Counted from the first letter of the stretch, positions 1 through 12,931 are shown. The stretch is DNA of 64,000 nt from Silene conica (GCA_029255685.2 CM055313.2:43666079-43730078); one strand, 5' to 3'. Numbers and translations are program-made. Notes: a model not told the origin generated them from the letters alone.

Positions 1-938
1 CATCCGCTGCCAACACATCAGGGAGTATAGGGGACGTTCTCACGGTGGTATTAGAGCAGCCTAGGGTGGTTCGAATATGCCGTGAATAAGGTATGGTCAT
101 CACTGTTTCGCGTTTTCCTGTTTGACGTGCCAATTCTATTCATTGTTAATCAAGGGTATATACATGTTATACTTATTAATTATTGCATAACTGTAATCTA
201 TGACGTATGGTAGTTGTATTTTGACCCTTGTGGAGTTGTCGTTGACCACCTAGGACCACCGTTAGTGGTCGTTAGTGTCGCCTGTTGCAGAACTGGGGCT
301 GTTCAGAACAGGGGCGTGAATGTATGATGTTTGTGTGTAATTTGAGTCACAACGTGTTCACGATTTGATATGGGTGTTAGGGTAGTCATGAGAGGGTAGT
401 CATGGGGTTTGGTTAGTGGTTATCACGGTGGTTTGTGGTGGCTCGTGACAGTTTTGTGATAGGTCTCGTTTGGGGCTGTTTAATCGCATAAAACAGAGTG
501 AGGGTGCGCAAGTTTTACTCGGGTTTCCGCTCATCGTAGGTATAAGGAGAGGGGTGGTGGTTGTATGGTGGTTGTTGTGTCAGGGCGTTCTGTTGTAGGT
601 AGGTTATGAGGGTTGTAACTGGCGTTTGGGGGTAATGGTTGTCGGATCGAACGGATGACGCTCGGTTATTGCGGTTGTGCGTAGGTCATTAGGGCAGCAT
701 TTTTGTGACGTTTGTGGGGGTCTATGGTGGCGGTTCAGATGCTGGTGTTGTAGTTGGTGGTGCAGAGGGGAATACAGGACCACGGGTGGTAGCCTTTGGT
801 GGCCTGGATGGCGTTTGTGAGGGCTGGAATGAGGGGCTGTCGGCGGTAGTTGGTCGTATGGGCTGTTAGTGTTTAGAGTAGCGTGGGCTGTTACGTTGAT
901 AGTGTGTTGGTTATTGTGTGTTATTATTGCTAATGTTA

Positions 939-979
<41 letters not shown>

Positions 980-2319
980 GTTATTGTTTAATTGATCTTT
1001 ATTAACACTAGTAATATTACTATTATGATGCTTATTATTTTATGGTTAGTACTACTAAGGTATAATATGTTAGTAGAATTATTTATATCATTATTGTTGT
1101 TAAGTTGTTTTATTAGTATAATTATGCTAATTGGGGCATTGTATATGTTTTTATAAGTGAATTGTTGTAATTGGTATATATAATTAGTTGACGACAATTA
1201 CCCGTCTATGAGTATTGATTAATACGGAGTATTAATTGTATTGTTGTTATTGTATGGTTAATATTAATATTACAAATATTTGAGTGTGTACTCTATCAAA
1301 TTAGTAAAAGTTGATTAATTACTTGTATGCTATAATTAGCAAGTCTATAATTAGTAAGGTTTATAATATATACGTATATGAGCATGTTGCCTATATTTTT
1401 ACAATGTGTTATGAGTAAGCCAATTGTGAATATGATCTAGTAGTTTGTTAGTGTTGATTGAATGAATAGATTTTGATATGAGTAATAATTTATAGGAACG
1501 GGTTTCGAGGAGGAACAATACTAGACGGTGTTTACTTACGTCGGATTTGCTACCCCAGGTAGGATACACTGGCATTATACTCTATGAAGTGTTATGAATG
1601 GATGTTTACTCTGTGATGTGTTATGAATGGATGTTGCCTTGTATATTATGGATGCAAGTATGAGTTATATGAGCATGGTATTTAATGGTTATTTATTTTA
1701 GTGTTGCATCCATGAGCATGGCATATGCATTGGTTACTGAGAAAGTTATGGATCGGATATTGTTATGATATAAAGCCCAGGGTGGTTCTGCAGACCAGGT
1801 CTGGTGTCTTATCAGCTGTTATGCTGGTGTTCGGTGACGACCGATTATAGTCTGCCGGGAGGTTCGGTATGGCTTGGTGCACGGGTATGAGTTTGAGATT
1901 GAGATTGTGATTGAGCCCGAGCATTTCATGGCATTGCATATCATATTTGTTGCATTATTTACTTTTGTGTTACCCTACTCAACCGCGAGGTTGACAGTGT
2001 ATTCGTGTACACCTACGATGATCCGGAATGGGGAGTAGATTCTACAGGTCAGAGACAGGTGAACTAGGAGCTTGGGCAAGGAGAGAGACATGGCTTGGAC
2101 CTACTTAAAATTAGATCACATAGTTAGATTAATATCAGTTGTACTTTTATTCTTTGTGTAAACGATGTAATATCAAAAGTTTAAATTTAATCAGTTTGTA
2201 TATAAAGTACTTTGGTTTGTTTACTTGTTAATCACTACCTCGGTCATTCCGAGATGGTAACATCTCTATTTATTTGAGAATGTCTTGCTAAAGGCTCTTA
2301 AATAAATGGGGGTGTTACA
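1..2319 (+). mobile_element. LARD-1 5' LTR (cut by window start)
   Basis: Matches 5632-7946 almost base for base at an offset of 5631, so the first 456 bases of this LTR lie outside the window. By eye about ten substitutions and a two-base indel separate the two copies, which suggests a recent insertion. It ends in TGTTACA at 2319 and is followed by an initiator-Met primer site. It contains an ATT microsatellite (941-980) and a GCGA-loop hairpin near its 3' end. It has no plausible coding region; the short ORFs are chance. Confidence 0.93.
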
Positions 2320-2322
2320 AAG

Positions 2323-2334
2323 TGGTATCAGAGC
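2323..2334 (+). other. Primer binding site of LARD-1 (tRNA-iMet)
   Basis: TGGTATCAGAGC, the complement of the 3' end of plant initiator tRNA-Met, starts three bases after the LTR end. The same site is used by LARD-2, LARD-3 and both copia elements. Confidence 0.93.
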
Positions 2335-4824
2335 GAACGATCCTCAGGCCTAAACCAAATGAATAATAATGAACGTAGGAAGAGTCTAATAAAATGAACC
2401 CCAGGTTAGTAACTGTTAGGAGCCCAGGGTTGGGATGAGTTAGGGCCCCCCTCAAACCAAGCCACTGGCCCTTTCAGTCTAACCTGGTCACCCTTGAGAG
2501 ATGTAGAGCGTGGGTAGTATAAAATAAAAGATCAGACCTTGCCTATATCGTACTAACAGTTTTGCAGGAGCGGAATGAGGTAAGTTATGATGTGAAATAT
2601 GGTTAGTGATCTGTATTATGAAGCATGATAATGATATTGAATGTTGGGTGAGATATATGATTTTCAAGTATTGAGAACATGAGTTTCGAATATGAGTTTG
2701 AAATATAAGCTTGACTTGCATGATGATGTGCATTAGAAGAATACGACAGATATCGAGATGTTGATTGATCTGAATGATTGCATTGAAATTATAGAGAATG
2801 GGTGTATATTTATTGAACAATAATTTTGAGTGATGTTATCATGTGATTTTGGTGTTTAGAAATTTTTTTATATGATATCTGGTTACTAAATGACTATCGT
2901 AACTATGTAATATATTGTCTTGAATTTGAATATGAATGATCAGATTTAAATGTTATAGTAATCTATGTCTAGTGATATGCGGAATGTGATGCCTCAAGCC
3001 ATGAGTGTCATATAGTTATGTGTTACATTTGTATATACATATGTAAATATTCAATCATTTAGTTGATTTACTTTTCTGTTTCACAATCTTTACCGTGTTT
3101 TAGATGACAATTACAGCTTGAAATGATGAATAAATGCTAATACGGTGCAACATGATTTTTATGCTTCGATGATATGTCAACGTGTTCGGGAGAATAATGG
3201 TTGTATGTAAATGTGATAATATGAAGTGATTTTAAGGAACAACAGTTTGATAAATTTTCAGAATGTTACCTTGCTTGCACGGACTGCCATTTAAAATGTG
3301 TTATCTATATGAATGTGAAAAATTTATGTGTGATAACCTTCTGATTTAGCTCCTCGATGCTTTTGGTTTCATGTGCATACGAGGTATATTTTGCGAGGAA
3401 TGAATAGTTTAGTCGATAGTGGTCAGATTGTTACTGCACGGTTCTGTTTTGACCCATGATTTTGCAAATGACACCGTTTAAAACGTATTTATTGTTTATG
3501 CATATTTCCAACTCCACTGTTTAGAATATTCATTCACATTTTTTCAAAATGGTAAGTCACGTAAAATCTTAACGGGTCGTTATTTAATTGTGATTTTTGC
3601 AAGTTGCCCAAATTTCCGTCTAACTGCAGTAAGGTTTCTGTTCAGATCAATTGAGTTGTATAAATTGATATTAATAATTCCCTTAAGATATGCTTTTGAC
3701 TTATTTTCCCATATTTGGTTATTTATTTATATTTTCTAAAAACTATAATAGCTCGCAAAATAGCTAAGCGGTTATTTAATTATGATTTTTGGAAGTTGCT
3801 GCGTGATATATGATTGTGGAAATGATAAAGTTTTATATTAAAAGTTGAACCAAATATGAATTTTGTGATGTAACCATGTATTACTCTGTATGTCATTAGT
3901 AACATGAACAGTAGGCATATGATATGAATATGAACGCTATCATATGATAATGAAACCTTGTCATTGCGTTGAGCTTTATATAAAGTAGTTTCAATTATAC
4001 GGACGCAACTGCTTTTATTGCTATGACCTCAAAATAATTACGTGGTGTTCATATGTATTGTTAAAATCATGTTCATCAGAGAAGAGTCTGGACACGTGGT
4101 AGAATAAATTTAACTGGTAAAATCATTAGCATGATATAGCAATCTAATTGTTATCAGTAAGTGTGAGTATTGTGAACAATGTGAATCTTGTTGATGTTCT
4201 TTCATATATTAATGGTATATCTTTGTCTAGTTCCCTGCGATTCTAATCTTTATAATTTCTTCATGTATATTGTTATGCCACAAAGTGGATTGCACACTGC
4301 TATGTTTAAAATCTGATCGCAATATATGGAATTATTAATTGGTTTAACTTCTTTACACCTGGAGATGCTAAGCTGTATTCCTTGTCTGAGATTGGTGTAT
4401 ACCTCTGGAAATATGTTAATGCCCCATGTTAATTACATTAGCTAAAATTTGCTTTATGTCTTTTCTATAATATGATTTCGCTTCTATAATATGATTATGA
4501 TCATGAAATGTTTTAATTTGTCAATTATGAACTATGAGTTAGCTGATTGTCTACATTGGTGTAAATATGTTAAATGGTGTTAAATGAGATGGCAAGGGTA
4601 TATACGTGTTAACTACCCTAAATTTTTTTTTTTTTTTTTTTTTTTTTTTCACTGCGTAATGTGAAGTTGCCAACTGTGTTTGATTGCCTTAAAAGCCGGA
4701 TGATAGTTGTCTAGTATAGGGTAATTAACTTATCAGATGACTTATGACCGTTGTTTCGATGATTGCTTGAACACTGGATGTGTTCGATGTTTGCTTGAAC
4801 GCTGGATGCGGAATTTTGTAATGG
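2335..4824 (+). mobile_element. LARD-1 internal region, non-coding
   Basis: About 2.5 kb of AT-rich sequence without gag or pol similarity in any frame. It is recognisably homologous along much of its length to the internal regions of LARD-2 and LARD-3, for example the block around 4078-4103 containing GTCTGGACACGTGG. A block of about 40 bases (around 3580-3605 and 3763-3800, with GGTTATTTAATT) is duplicated. A run of 27 T lies at 4623-4649. Non-autonomous large retrotransposon derivative; it needs proteins from another element. Confidence 0.85.
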
Positions 4825-5175
4825 GGTTACGAGGACGTAACCATGCTTTAAGGAGGATAGGATTGTAAAATCTTAAAGGTTTATGATATGACTAGTTGTT
4901 ATAGCATGTAAAATTGATATGTCGTGATTGTTCGAATATACTTATAATCCTGTTTACTTCTGTTATGCATTATAATGTGATTCGTGAAGTATCTTTTAAC
5001 TTAGTTATGCGTTAAACTTTGGGGACAAAGTTTTCTTAACGAGGGTAGAATGTAACATTTCGTGTTTTGAAGTCTATATAAGTGCTACTTGTGATCGTTT
5101 CATGCTTGTTATATGTTTCATTACCGTTATGGAGTGGCGAACTTCGGGACGAAGTTCATTTTAAGGAGGGAAGAC
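4825..5175 (+). promoter_or_regulatory. Three hairpin plus polypurine modules, LARD-1 3' end
   Basis: Three perfect hairpins each stand just upstream of a purine tract and a TGTAA. Hairpin 4825-4842: stem GGTTACG, loop AGGA. Hairpin 5014-5033: stem AAACTTTG, loop GGGA. Hairpin 5139-5157: stem GAACTTCG, loop GGA. Only the last, with the tract AAGGAGGGAAGAC at 5163-5175, abuts the real 3' LTR. The other two look like earlier or duplicated copies of the same plus-strand priming module. Confidence 0.8.
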
Positions 5176-6569
5176 TGTAATACCCCGTATTTTAGCCTCG
5201 GTCAATGGCAGTCAAATATTTTATGAAAACTGTTATTATTTTATAATCATATTTCTACGATTATTTTCGTAGAAATATTTCTTTATTTTGATAATATATT
5301 TATAATTAAATATATTTCCTATTTTATATTTATTTCTTATTTATATTGTTTTATTATTTAAGTCGTAATTATATTTAAATGTAATTTTTATGTAAGTACT
5401 AATAATTTCAGTTTATTATAATTGTCGAGTCGATAGTATTTGAACGTTAGTATTCGATAATTAATTTATCGAATGGGTGTTGATACTTTACATGTTGCTA
5501 GTGGGATTCGAACTTGAGATCTTTAGCACACAATAAAACCTCAAACACGCTCAAACCCCTTTTCACCATGCCGTCATATTTCAGTCCTACCTTAACCTAA
5601 ATTAAACCCTAATCAACACTCTATCACCACACATCCGCTGCCAACACATCAGGGAGTATAGGGGACGTTCTCACGGTGGTATTAGAGCAGCCTAGGGTGG
5701 TTCGAATATGCCGTGAATAAGGTATGGTCATCACTGTTTCGCGTTTTCCTGTTTGACGTGCCAATTCTATTCATTGTTAATCAAGGGTATATACATGTTA
5801 TACTTATTAATTATTGCATAACTGTAATCTATGACGTATGGTAGTTGTATTTTGACCCTTGTGGAGTTGTCGTTGACCACCTAGGACCACCGTTAGTGGT
5901 CGTTAGTGTCGCCTGTTGCAGAACTGGGGCTGTTCAGAACAGGGGCGTGAATGTATGATGTTTGTGTGTAATTTGAGTCACAACGTGTTCACGATTTGAT
6001 ATGGGTGTTAGGGTAGTCATGAGAGGGTAGTCATGGGGTTTGGTTAGTGGTTATCACGGTGGTTTGTGGTGGCTCGTGACAGTTTTGTGATAGGTCTCGT
6101 TTGGGGCTGTTTAATCGCATAAAACAGAGTGAGGGTGCGCAAGTTTTACTCGGGTTTCCGCTCATCGTAGGTATAAGGAGAGGGGTGGTGGTTGTATGGT
6201 GGTTGTTGTGTCAGGGCGTTCTGTTGTAGGTAGGTTATGAGGGTTGTAACTGGCGTTTGGGGGTAATGGTTGTCGGATCGAACGGATGACGCTCGGTTAT
6301 TGCGGTTGTGCGTAGGTCATTAGGGCAGCATTTTTGTGACGTTTGTGGGGGTCTATGGTGGCGGTTCAGATGCTGGTGTTGTAGTTGGTGGTGCAGAGGG
6401 GAATACAGGACCACGGGTGGTAGCCTTTGGTGGCCTGGATGGCGTTTGTGAGGGCTGGAATGAGGGGTTGTCGGCGGTAGTTGGTCGTATGGGCTGTTAG
6501 TGTTTAGAGTAGCGTGGGCTGTTACGTTGATAGTGTGTTGGTTATTGTGTGTTATTATTGCTAATGTTA

Positions 6570-6604
<35 letters not shown>

Positions 6605-7946
6605 GTTGTTATTGTTTAATTGATCTTTATTAACACTAGTAATATTACTATTATGATGATTATTATTTTATGGTTAGTACTACTAAGGTATAATATTTTA
6701 GTAGAATTATTTATATCATTATTGTTGTTAAGTTGTTTTATTAGTATAATTATGCTAATTGGGGCATTGTATATGTTTTTATAAGTGAATTGTTGTAATT
6801 GGTATATATAATTAGTTGAGGACAATTACCCGTCTATGAGTATTGATTAATACGGAGTATTAATTGTATTGTTGTTATTGTATGGTTAATATTAATATTA
6901 AAAATATTTGAGTGTGTACTCTATCAAATTAGTAAAAGTTGATTAATTACTTGTATGCTATAATTAGCAAGACTATAATTAGTAAGGTTTATAATATATA
7001 CGTATATGAGCATGTTGCCTATATTTCTACAATGTGTTATGAGTAAGCCAATTGTGAATATGATCTAGTAGTTTGTTAGTGTTGATTGAATGAATAGATT
7101 TTGATATGAGTAATAAATTATAGGAACGGGTTTCGAGGAGGAACAATACTAGACGGTGTTTACTTACGTCGGATTTGCTACCCCAGGTAGGATACACTGG
7201 CATTATACTCTATGAAGTGTTATGAATGGATGTTTACTCTGTGATGTGTTATGAATGGATGTTGCCTTGTATATTATGGATGCAAGTATGAGTTATATGA
7301 GCATGGTATTTAATGGTTATTTATTTAGTGTTGCATCCATGAGCATGGCATATGCATTGGTTACTGAGAAAGTTATGGATCGGATATTGTTATGATATAA
7401 AGCCCAGGGTGGTTCTGCAGACCAGGCCTGGTGTCTTATCAGCTGTTATGCTGGTGTTCGGTGACGACCGATTATAGTCTGCCGGGAGGTTCGGTATGGC
7501 TTGGTGCACGGGTATGAGTTTGAGATTGAGATTGTGATTGAGCCCGAGCATTTCATGGCATTGCATATCATATTTGTTGCATTATTTACTTTTGTGTTAC
7601 CCTACTCAACCGCGAGGTTGACAGTGTATTCGTGTACACCTACGATGATCCGGAATGGGGAGTAGATTCTACAGGTCAGAGACAGGTGAACTAGGAGCTT
7701 GGGCAAGGAGAGAGACATGGCTTGGACCTACTTAAAATTAGATCACATAGTTAGATTAATATCAGTTGTACTTTTATTCTTTGTGTAAACGATGTAATAT
7801 CAAAAGTTTAAATTTAATCAGTTTGTATATAAAGTACTTTGGTTTGTTTACTTGTTAATCACTACCTCGGTCATTCCGAGATGGTAACATCTCTATTTAT
7901 TTGAGAATGTCTTGCTAAAGGCTCTTAAATAAATGGGGGTGTTACA
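5176..7946 (+). mobile_element. LARD-1 3' LTR, complete
   Basis: 2771 bp, from TGTAATACCCCG to GGTGTTACA. It is bounded on the left by the polypurine tract and on the right by unrelated Athila sequence. The terminal TGTAA/TTACA inverted ends and iMet primer resemble chromovirus (Tekay/Del-type) LTRs; that lineage assignment is inference. AATAAA occurs close to the 3' end (7927-7934). The expected 5-bp target duplication on the right is GTGGA (7947-7951); its partner is outside the window. Confidence 0.93.
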
Positions 7947-8406
7947 GTGGAGACTACGGCATGTCGTCAGAAGCCGTGGTCGGATATTTTCCGCATCTTT
8001 AGCGGATAGTTATTTCAAGTTTCAGTTTTTAAGAACAATTTACTTTTGTTGCGTGAGACTTTTTAATTTAGTTTGCTCGTAGTTTTAGAACTTTTTCCTT
8101 TATGCTTGCGTAGTTAAGACTTTAGACTTGTTTCTGGAATCTCGCGCATATGTTAGGCGCATATTTTTTCTTGCTTTTTCAGGTTTTACGAAGAAACGAA
8201 GACCGCTGGGACACAGAGGGTCGACCGACCAGATACACAAGTCGGTCGACTTAGTCGCTGTATCGCTGGAATTCCTGTAGTCTACAGGAAGGTCGGTCGA
8301 CCTACTATATGGGTCGATCGACCTACCTGTCCGTCGCAGTTGGTTCGTTTCTTCCTCGGGAATCGTGTAGTCGCTCTTTGGTACTTGAGTGGCATTGCTA
8401 GCCACC

Positions 8407-8442
8407 AAAACCTCCCAGCTTACGCTGGTTTGGGGAGGTTTT
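8407..8442 (+). promoter_or_regulatory. Hairpin with GGTTTGGGGA, Athila-A 3' region
   Basis: AAAACCTCCC (8407-8416) pairs perfectly with GGGAGGTTTT (8433-8442). Purine-rich TTTGGGGAGG lies in the right arm. Athila-B has a matching shorter hairpin at about 47600-47629. In an RNA this could act as a terminator-like or packaging structure; function unknown. Confidence 0.6.
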
Positions 8443-8544
8443 TCTCATACGCTCCTTAATCCAGTGAGTTCTTTCCGGTTTTTCCTTAGTTTTTATTTAT
8501 TCGCATCTTTCTTTTAATTTTATGAAACCTTTACTTAGGCTAAT

Positions 8545-8580
8545 GCACAATGGGGACATTGTGCGGGTTGGTTTGGGGAA
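8545..8580 (+). promoter_or_regulatory. Internal hairpin plus polypurine-like tract, Athila-A
   Basis: GCACAATG (8545-8552), loop GGGA, CATTGTGC (8557-8564): a perfect 8-bp hairpin followed by GGTTGGTTTGGGGAATGG. Athila-B has the same structure at 47749-47768 with loop AGGG, followed by GGTTTGGGGAGGG. It copies the layout of the terminal hairpin and polypurine tract. Confidence 0.65.
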
Positions 8581-9987
8581 TGGTTTCGTGTCACATGCAT
8601 TGCATTTTGTCACACGTTTATTGCATTTCCGTATTGCATTGTTCTTTTCTTTATTTTCCTTATATATACAAAAAAAAATACAAAAAAAAAAATGAAAAAT
8701 TTCAAAAATTTCAAAAAAAATGCCCGTTTATTTTAGCATATAGGTCGAGTCGGAACGAAAGTATTTCAAGGATGATTTAGCTCTCTTACATGTTTATGCC
8801 TTTACCTTGCCTTGTCAACTTGTTTTAGTATAAGAGTCTTTTGCATATCTACGAGTTTTTTGTTAACTTGCATATTTTGAGACTTGACTTATACCTTGGC
8901 AACCTACTATACATTCTAAGTTTTAGAGCTTATTTCCTGGTTTCATTCTTAAAACCAGTTGTCTAGGATGTGAGTAGTACTCCCCTTGGAACATGTTACA
9001 TCAATATGCATAAACATGAACTTGAATTGCTATATACTTGTTTTACTATCTCGTTTTGTGAGTCTTGATACGTGCATTTGGGATCCCTTTTCTCATATTT
9101 ACCCATAAGCTTCACATAGCCAAAATTGCCTTTTTATTCCCCCAAAACTACATCCCATACTCAGCCTACCCTTCCAAGCTAGTATTTGTAGTCCTTGGTC
9201 TATCTTGAGGTATCTTGGTTTGTAAGCTATCTTGAGCAAAAAGAGAAAAGAAAGAAAAAAAGAAAGAAAAGAAAAATCCAGAAAAGGAAAAGAGAGAGAA
9301 GAAAAGCGAAAAAATCAAATCTTCCAGAACGAAGTCGATCGACGTCCTTCATGGGTCGGCCGACCAACTGTCAATGTTAGGATTCAAAAAAATTCGTTCC
9401 AAATTCCTTTCTTTTATGTGTTATCACTCCCGTACTTCATTCAAAATATTTGGGAGTCCTTTCTTGTATTCAATGTGAGAGTCGTGCTACAAAAGAGAAC
9501 TTCCTTAATAACAAAAGTTGTGAATTATGTCATTGAAAATCGGTTTTACTAGCTTGGCTACTAACCCCACAAATCCAAAAACATCTTAACCACTTTTTAC
9601 CTTTTACCTCACATATCTTTCATTACCTCAATTGCATGTATCTAGGCCACTTAAATGGGATTATTATACGAAGTTGTAGAATTCTTATTCATGTTAGATT
9701 GCAGGCATGTTTCCATGGGTCGCAGTTAGGTGAGTGTCTCTACAAAATATACTTCTTTCTATCTTTTACATATACTCACCCTTTGCCTCATGAGTGTCTC
9801 GAGCGTACCGCGAGAGTCCATGGTATAAGTCTCTATAGCCTCTAGGTTTGCAAGATTGACGACCTTATAACTCGTTTGCATGATTTGAATACTTTCTCAT
9901 TTTGTACTTGGCATTGGTATAGGTTTACATGTAAATTTCGCTCTGAGATTGAAATCGTTCCATTAGTTAAGATCGAGTCTATTTCTT

Positions 9988-10022
9988 GCTTGAGGGCAAG
10001 CAAGGGTTTGGTTTGGGGAATT
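9988..10022 (+). promoter_or_regulatory. Terminal hairpin and polypurine tract of Athila-A
   Basis: GCTTG, loop AGGG, CAAGC (9988-10001), then AAGGGTTTGGTTTGGGGAAT directly before the LTR start TGATGCGTG at 10023. The same layout is at 49295-49329 in Athila-B. Plus-strand primer site by position. Confidence 0.75.
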
Positions 10023-11565
10023 TGATGCGTGTCTCTTTTATGATGTTTTTCATCTATTTTTACACGCATTTGGTCGCTCATTTACTATGTTTTAGCCCTT
10101 ATTTCCCAACAATCGTGTACTTTCGTATTTTTATGCACTTTTGCAGATTTATGCGGAAAAGGGACGATTTAGCACCAAATTCATGTCCTCGAGTCTTTTG
10201 CATAATTAAGGAACGAAGGAAAGTCAACTGGAGTCTTTATTTAAGTACCAAGAGTCAAATCAAGAAGAAAACCGGAAATTTTCTATGCGGATACGGTCGA
10301 CCGACCTACTATATGGGTCGGCCGACCAAGCCTGATTTTTATGAAGTCCATAATCTTGAAGAAAGCCCAGAATTCGCTTAAGTCCGTAAAAGAGGTCGAC
10401 CGACCCACCAAAGTGGTCGACCGACCTCAGCGAAGCCCAGGAACAGTTTTCGAAAATAAATTAGAAGTAGGAGTCTTTAGGAAACTCGGAATCTTATGCC
10501 CTATATAAGCTAATCTTGTAATTAGGGTTAGACAATCCAGTTTTATATAGAAGGAGTTATTATCTAGTTCTTAATTCAAAGTTTCAGCTTTAGTTTTGTA
10601 GTCTTTCAATAATTCCCAAGCATTCAATAAAGTTTGTTCCTTTCTGCCCTAATTCCGACTTTGGTAATTACTCTTTTAATCTAGTTTTATTATTGTTCTT
10701 ATTACTATTGTTTTCAATTAAGATAAAATTCCCAAGCTTTATTGAATCTTGCATGCTTAGATTATTATCTACTATGTTTTCCATGTTTATTCCCGTCTTT
10801 ATTATCGTTTTAATTACCATGCGTAGCTAAATTTCATATGTTAGGATGTAGGGGATGAATATGCATAGGTAGTAGAAATTCCGAGACCGACTTGTTGCAG
10901 AGCCGTGGTCGGCCGACTCAAATAATGGGTCGGTCGACCAAGGCGGTGGTCGGCCGACTGGAGTAGCTGGTCGGTCGACCAACTCGCGCATGAATCCTGT
11001 TTCGTCTTTCCTTGTTGACTATAATAACCTACAATGAGACTGAAAGGAGACTTGTAGGATGTTAGTAATGACCTACCTAAGATTGAGAGATACGGGAAGG
11101 GCATTGGTTTACACCTTAAGACGGCTAGGTTACTTAAGACTGAAAGGTATGTGACCTAGGATTTAGGAATCACCCTTATTGTTGACACCCAATAATTGTG
11201 AGACCTAGGAACTAATAGCATAGGCCGAAAGGAGCTATTAGGTACCATAGACCGAAAGGATATGTTACACCCCTTACGCGATTGCAATACATGTTGACCT
11301 TAGGATTTATATTACCTTAGCTATTTATTACCCAAACATCCTAGCATCCCTTTTTATATATTTAAATCTCATCTTTATTTCTTGTTTTATTTTTTGCTTA
11401 GACTTAGTAATCAACAATCAAACCCCCAAAACTGTTACCCTAAAACATTAACACCAAACAATAAACATTCCCCACCTCTCTGTGGTTCGACCCTGACTTT
11501 CACTATCTATAGTATAAGTTTAGGAATTATAAATTTATCTTTGGTACCCTCAACGACGGGCATCA
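10023..11565 (+). mobile_element. Athila-A 3' LTR
   Basis: 1543 bp from TGATGCGTG to CGACGGGCATCA, preceded by a polypurine tract. The 3' end (CCCTCAACGACGGG) is shared with the other Athila LTRs here, but the body is a different subfamily. Four paired 12-bp palindromic modules occur at 10295-10327, 10394-10426, 10907-10939 and 10948-10980. Expected right-hand target duplication: CGTTT. Confidence 0.85.
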
Positions 11566-12931
11566 CGTTTGAAAGTTAAAACCAAAACAATGGAAACAGG
11601 GGCTCTCAGCCAGTCCCAGACCGTCTACCAGTCCACCGGCTGGGAGTCCCTTCCCATGCCAAACAATCGTCTGAAAAACAATGAGAAGAGGCTCTCAGCC
11701 GGTGGACCGTCCGCCGGCCAGTCGGCTGGGAGTCCTTTCCCATAAGCCAAAACTTGAAATTAAAACATGAGGAGTGACTCTCAGCCGGTGTACCGGCTGC
11801 CGGCCTGCCGGCTAGGAGTCACTTCCCATGCCTTTGCAAACTTGAAAACACCCAAGAAGGATCCTGAGCCGGTCGACCGGCGGCCGACAGACCGGCTCAG
11901 AAACCTTCCTCATATTTCTGGACATTCAAAATTTAACACACCGACTCTGAGCCGGCCGACCGGCTGCCGGTCAGCCTACCGGCTAAGAGTCACATGTACG
12001 CAAAAATCGCAATTCCTATCCTAACCAAAGCTTCACCAATCAATTCAAGACTTCTAAATTAGCAACATACAATGTTTACCCATTACATAAAATCATCAAA
12101 TACACTAACTACCAGCAATTAATCCAACAAACAATCCTCAAAGAAAATGATTTGTATTCGTCTTAAGCATAAATTTCTGAAAATTAAACAATAAGCATAT
12201 GAAACATCATCCAAGCATGTAATCATCATATGTGAACATTCATATCATGTTACTAAGTTCAAACAACAACAATAACATGAAAAATCAGAAACTTAAACCA
12301 ATTCAAACAAGAAAAATGCAAATATATACAATAAGGCCGAGTTTCTCATTATCGTCACCTTAAAAGCAATTCCGATCAAAGCTCCTCTTCCACCACGTAG
12401 CTATCCACACTAGGGTCGTCTAAACCTTCACATACAACCAAGAAACACGGATTTTAGAGATCAAAAGACGAATTCTCCAAAACAGCCCAATTTTCGAATT
12501 GGAGGAAATGAAAAACGGAAGTGACAGATGGCTTGCAAATTCCATGAGGATTCTGAAAATGTATTTATTACCTTGATTCGGTGAACGGATGATGACGGAC
12601 TTTGGAAAAGAAGATGAAGATTTAAAGAGGATTTGTGAAAATGAGAACACTGTATATTATTTTGAGGTTGAAGGTTATGTCGACATACATGGGTTTTAGG
12701 AGGGTTTTATGTTGTCCTTTCCGTTTAAATGAAAACGGGTTGGAATGAACGGGTTTTAAGTTATGAATTCAAGTTGCCAAGTTTGTATTCGTCTTAAGGA
12801 CTTAAGGTTCTTAAGACGGATCTTACGATTTATTTAAAACACTTTCCCAATAAATTATTAAAATATTATTTTATTGCTTAAAATAATTAAAAACCATTAA
12901 AATATATTTTATAAAAATACGGGATGTTACA
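11566..12931 (-). mobile_element. B1: truncated long LTR, minus strand
   Basis: The right end, read on the minus strand, starts TGTAACATCCCGTATTTT at 12931. The last 600 bp (12331-12931) match 20879-21485 of B2, including a CTTAAG-rich inverted repeat around 12788-12818. The left part does not match B2. It is cut on the left by Athila-A and interrupts the minus-strand Athila gag on the right. Chromovirus-like LTR by its ends; lineage uncertain. Confidence 0.6.
11600..11995. repeat. Five diverged ~85-bp units with AGCCGG/CCGGCT palindromes
   Basis: Units start with CTCAGCC or CTGAGCC at 11604, 11694, 11780, 11864 and 11947. Each contains AGCCGG and CCGGCT in inverted order, around a GC-rich core with palindromes such as GCCGGTCGACCGGC. 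Flanking GAGTC-like ends extend some into larger hairpins. GC content is far above the surrounding AT-rich LTR. Confidence 0.75.

Larger units (their letters stand above)
7947..10022 (+). mobile_element. Athila-A 3' internal region
   Basis: Sequence between the end of coding and the 3' LTR of an Athila-type element, interrupted by LARD-1; the rest lies left of the window. It shares blocks with Athila-B 47586-49329 in the same order: a GGTTTGGGGAGG hairpin, GCACAATG-hairpin, poly-A-rich stretch, TAGGTCGAGTCGGAA, purine-rich tract (9238-9318), TTAGATTGCAGGCATG, then polypurine tract. It holds three paired palindromic modules (8219-8251, 8291-8323, 9333-9365). No reading frame with protein similarity was recognised. 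Confidence 0.8.

Noticed and set aside
604..942. 112-codon minus frame repeated at 6235-6573
   Set aside because: Its repetition only reflects the two LTRs of LARD-1; composition is low-complexity and no domain is recognisable.
2323..2334. tRNA gene fragment
   Set aside because: Only the 12-base primer complement is present next to an LTR; no tRNA cloverleaf.
9238..9318. Lys/Arg-rich peptide (also 48490-48620)
   Set aside because: A purine-rich low-complexity tract at the same place in two Athila 3' regions; not coding.
8219..10980. Regular short repeats with short spacers, like a CRISPR array
   Set aside because: Repeats are 12 bp in isolated pairs inside retrotransposon LTRs of a plant genome; no longer array and no cas genes.
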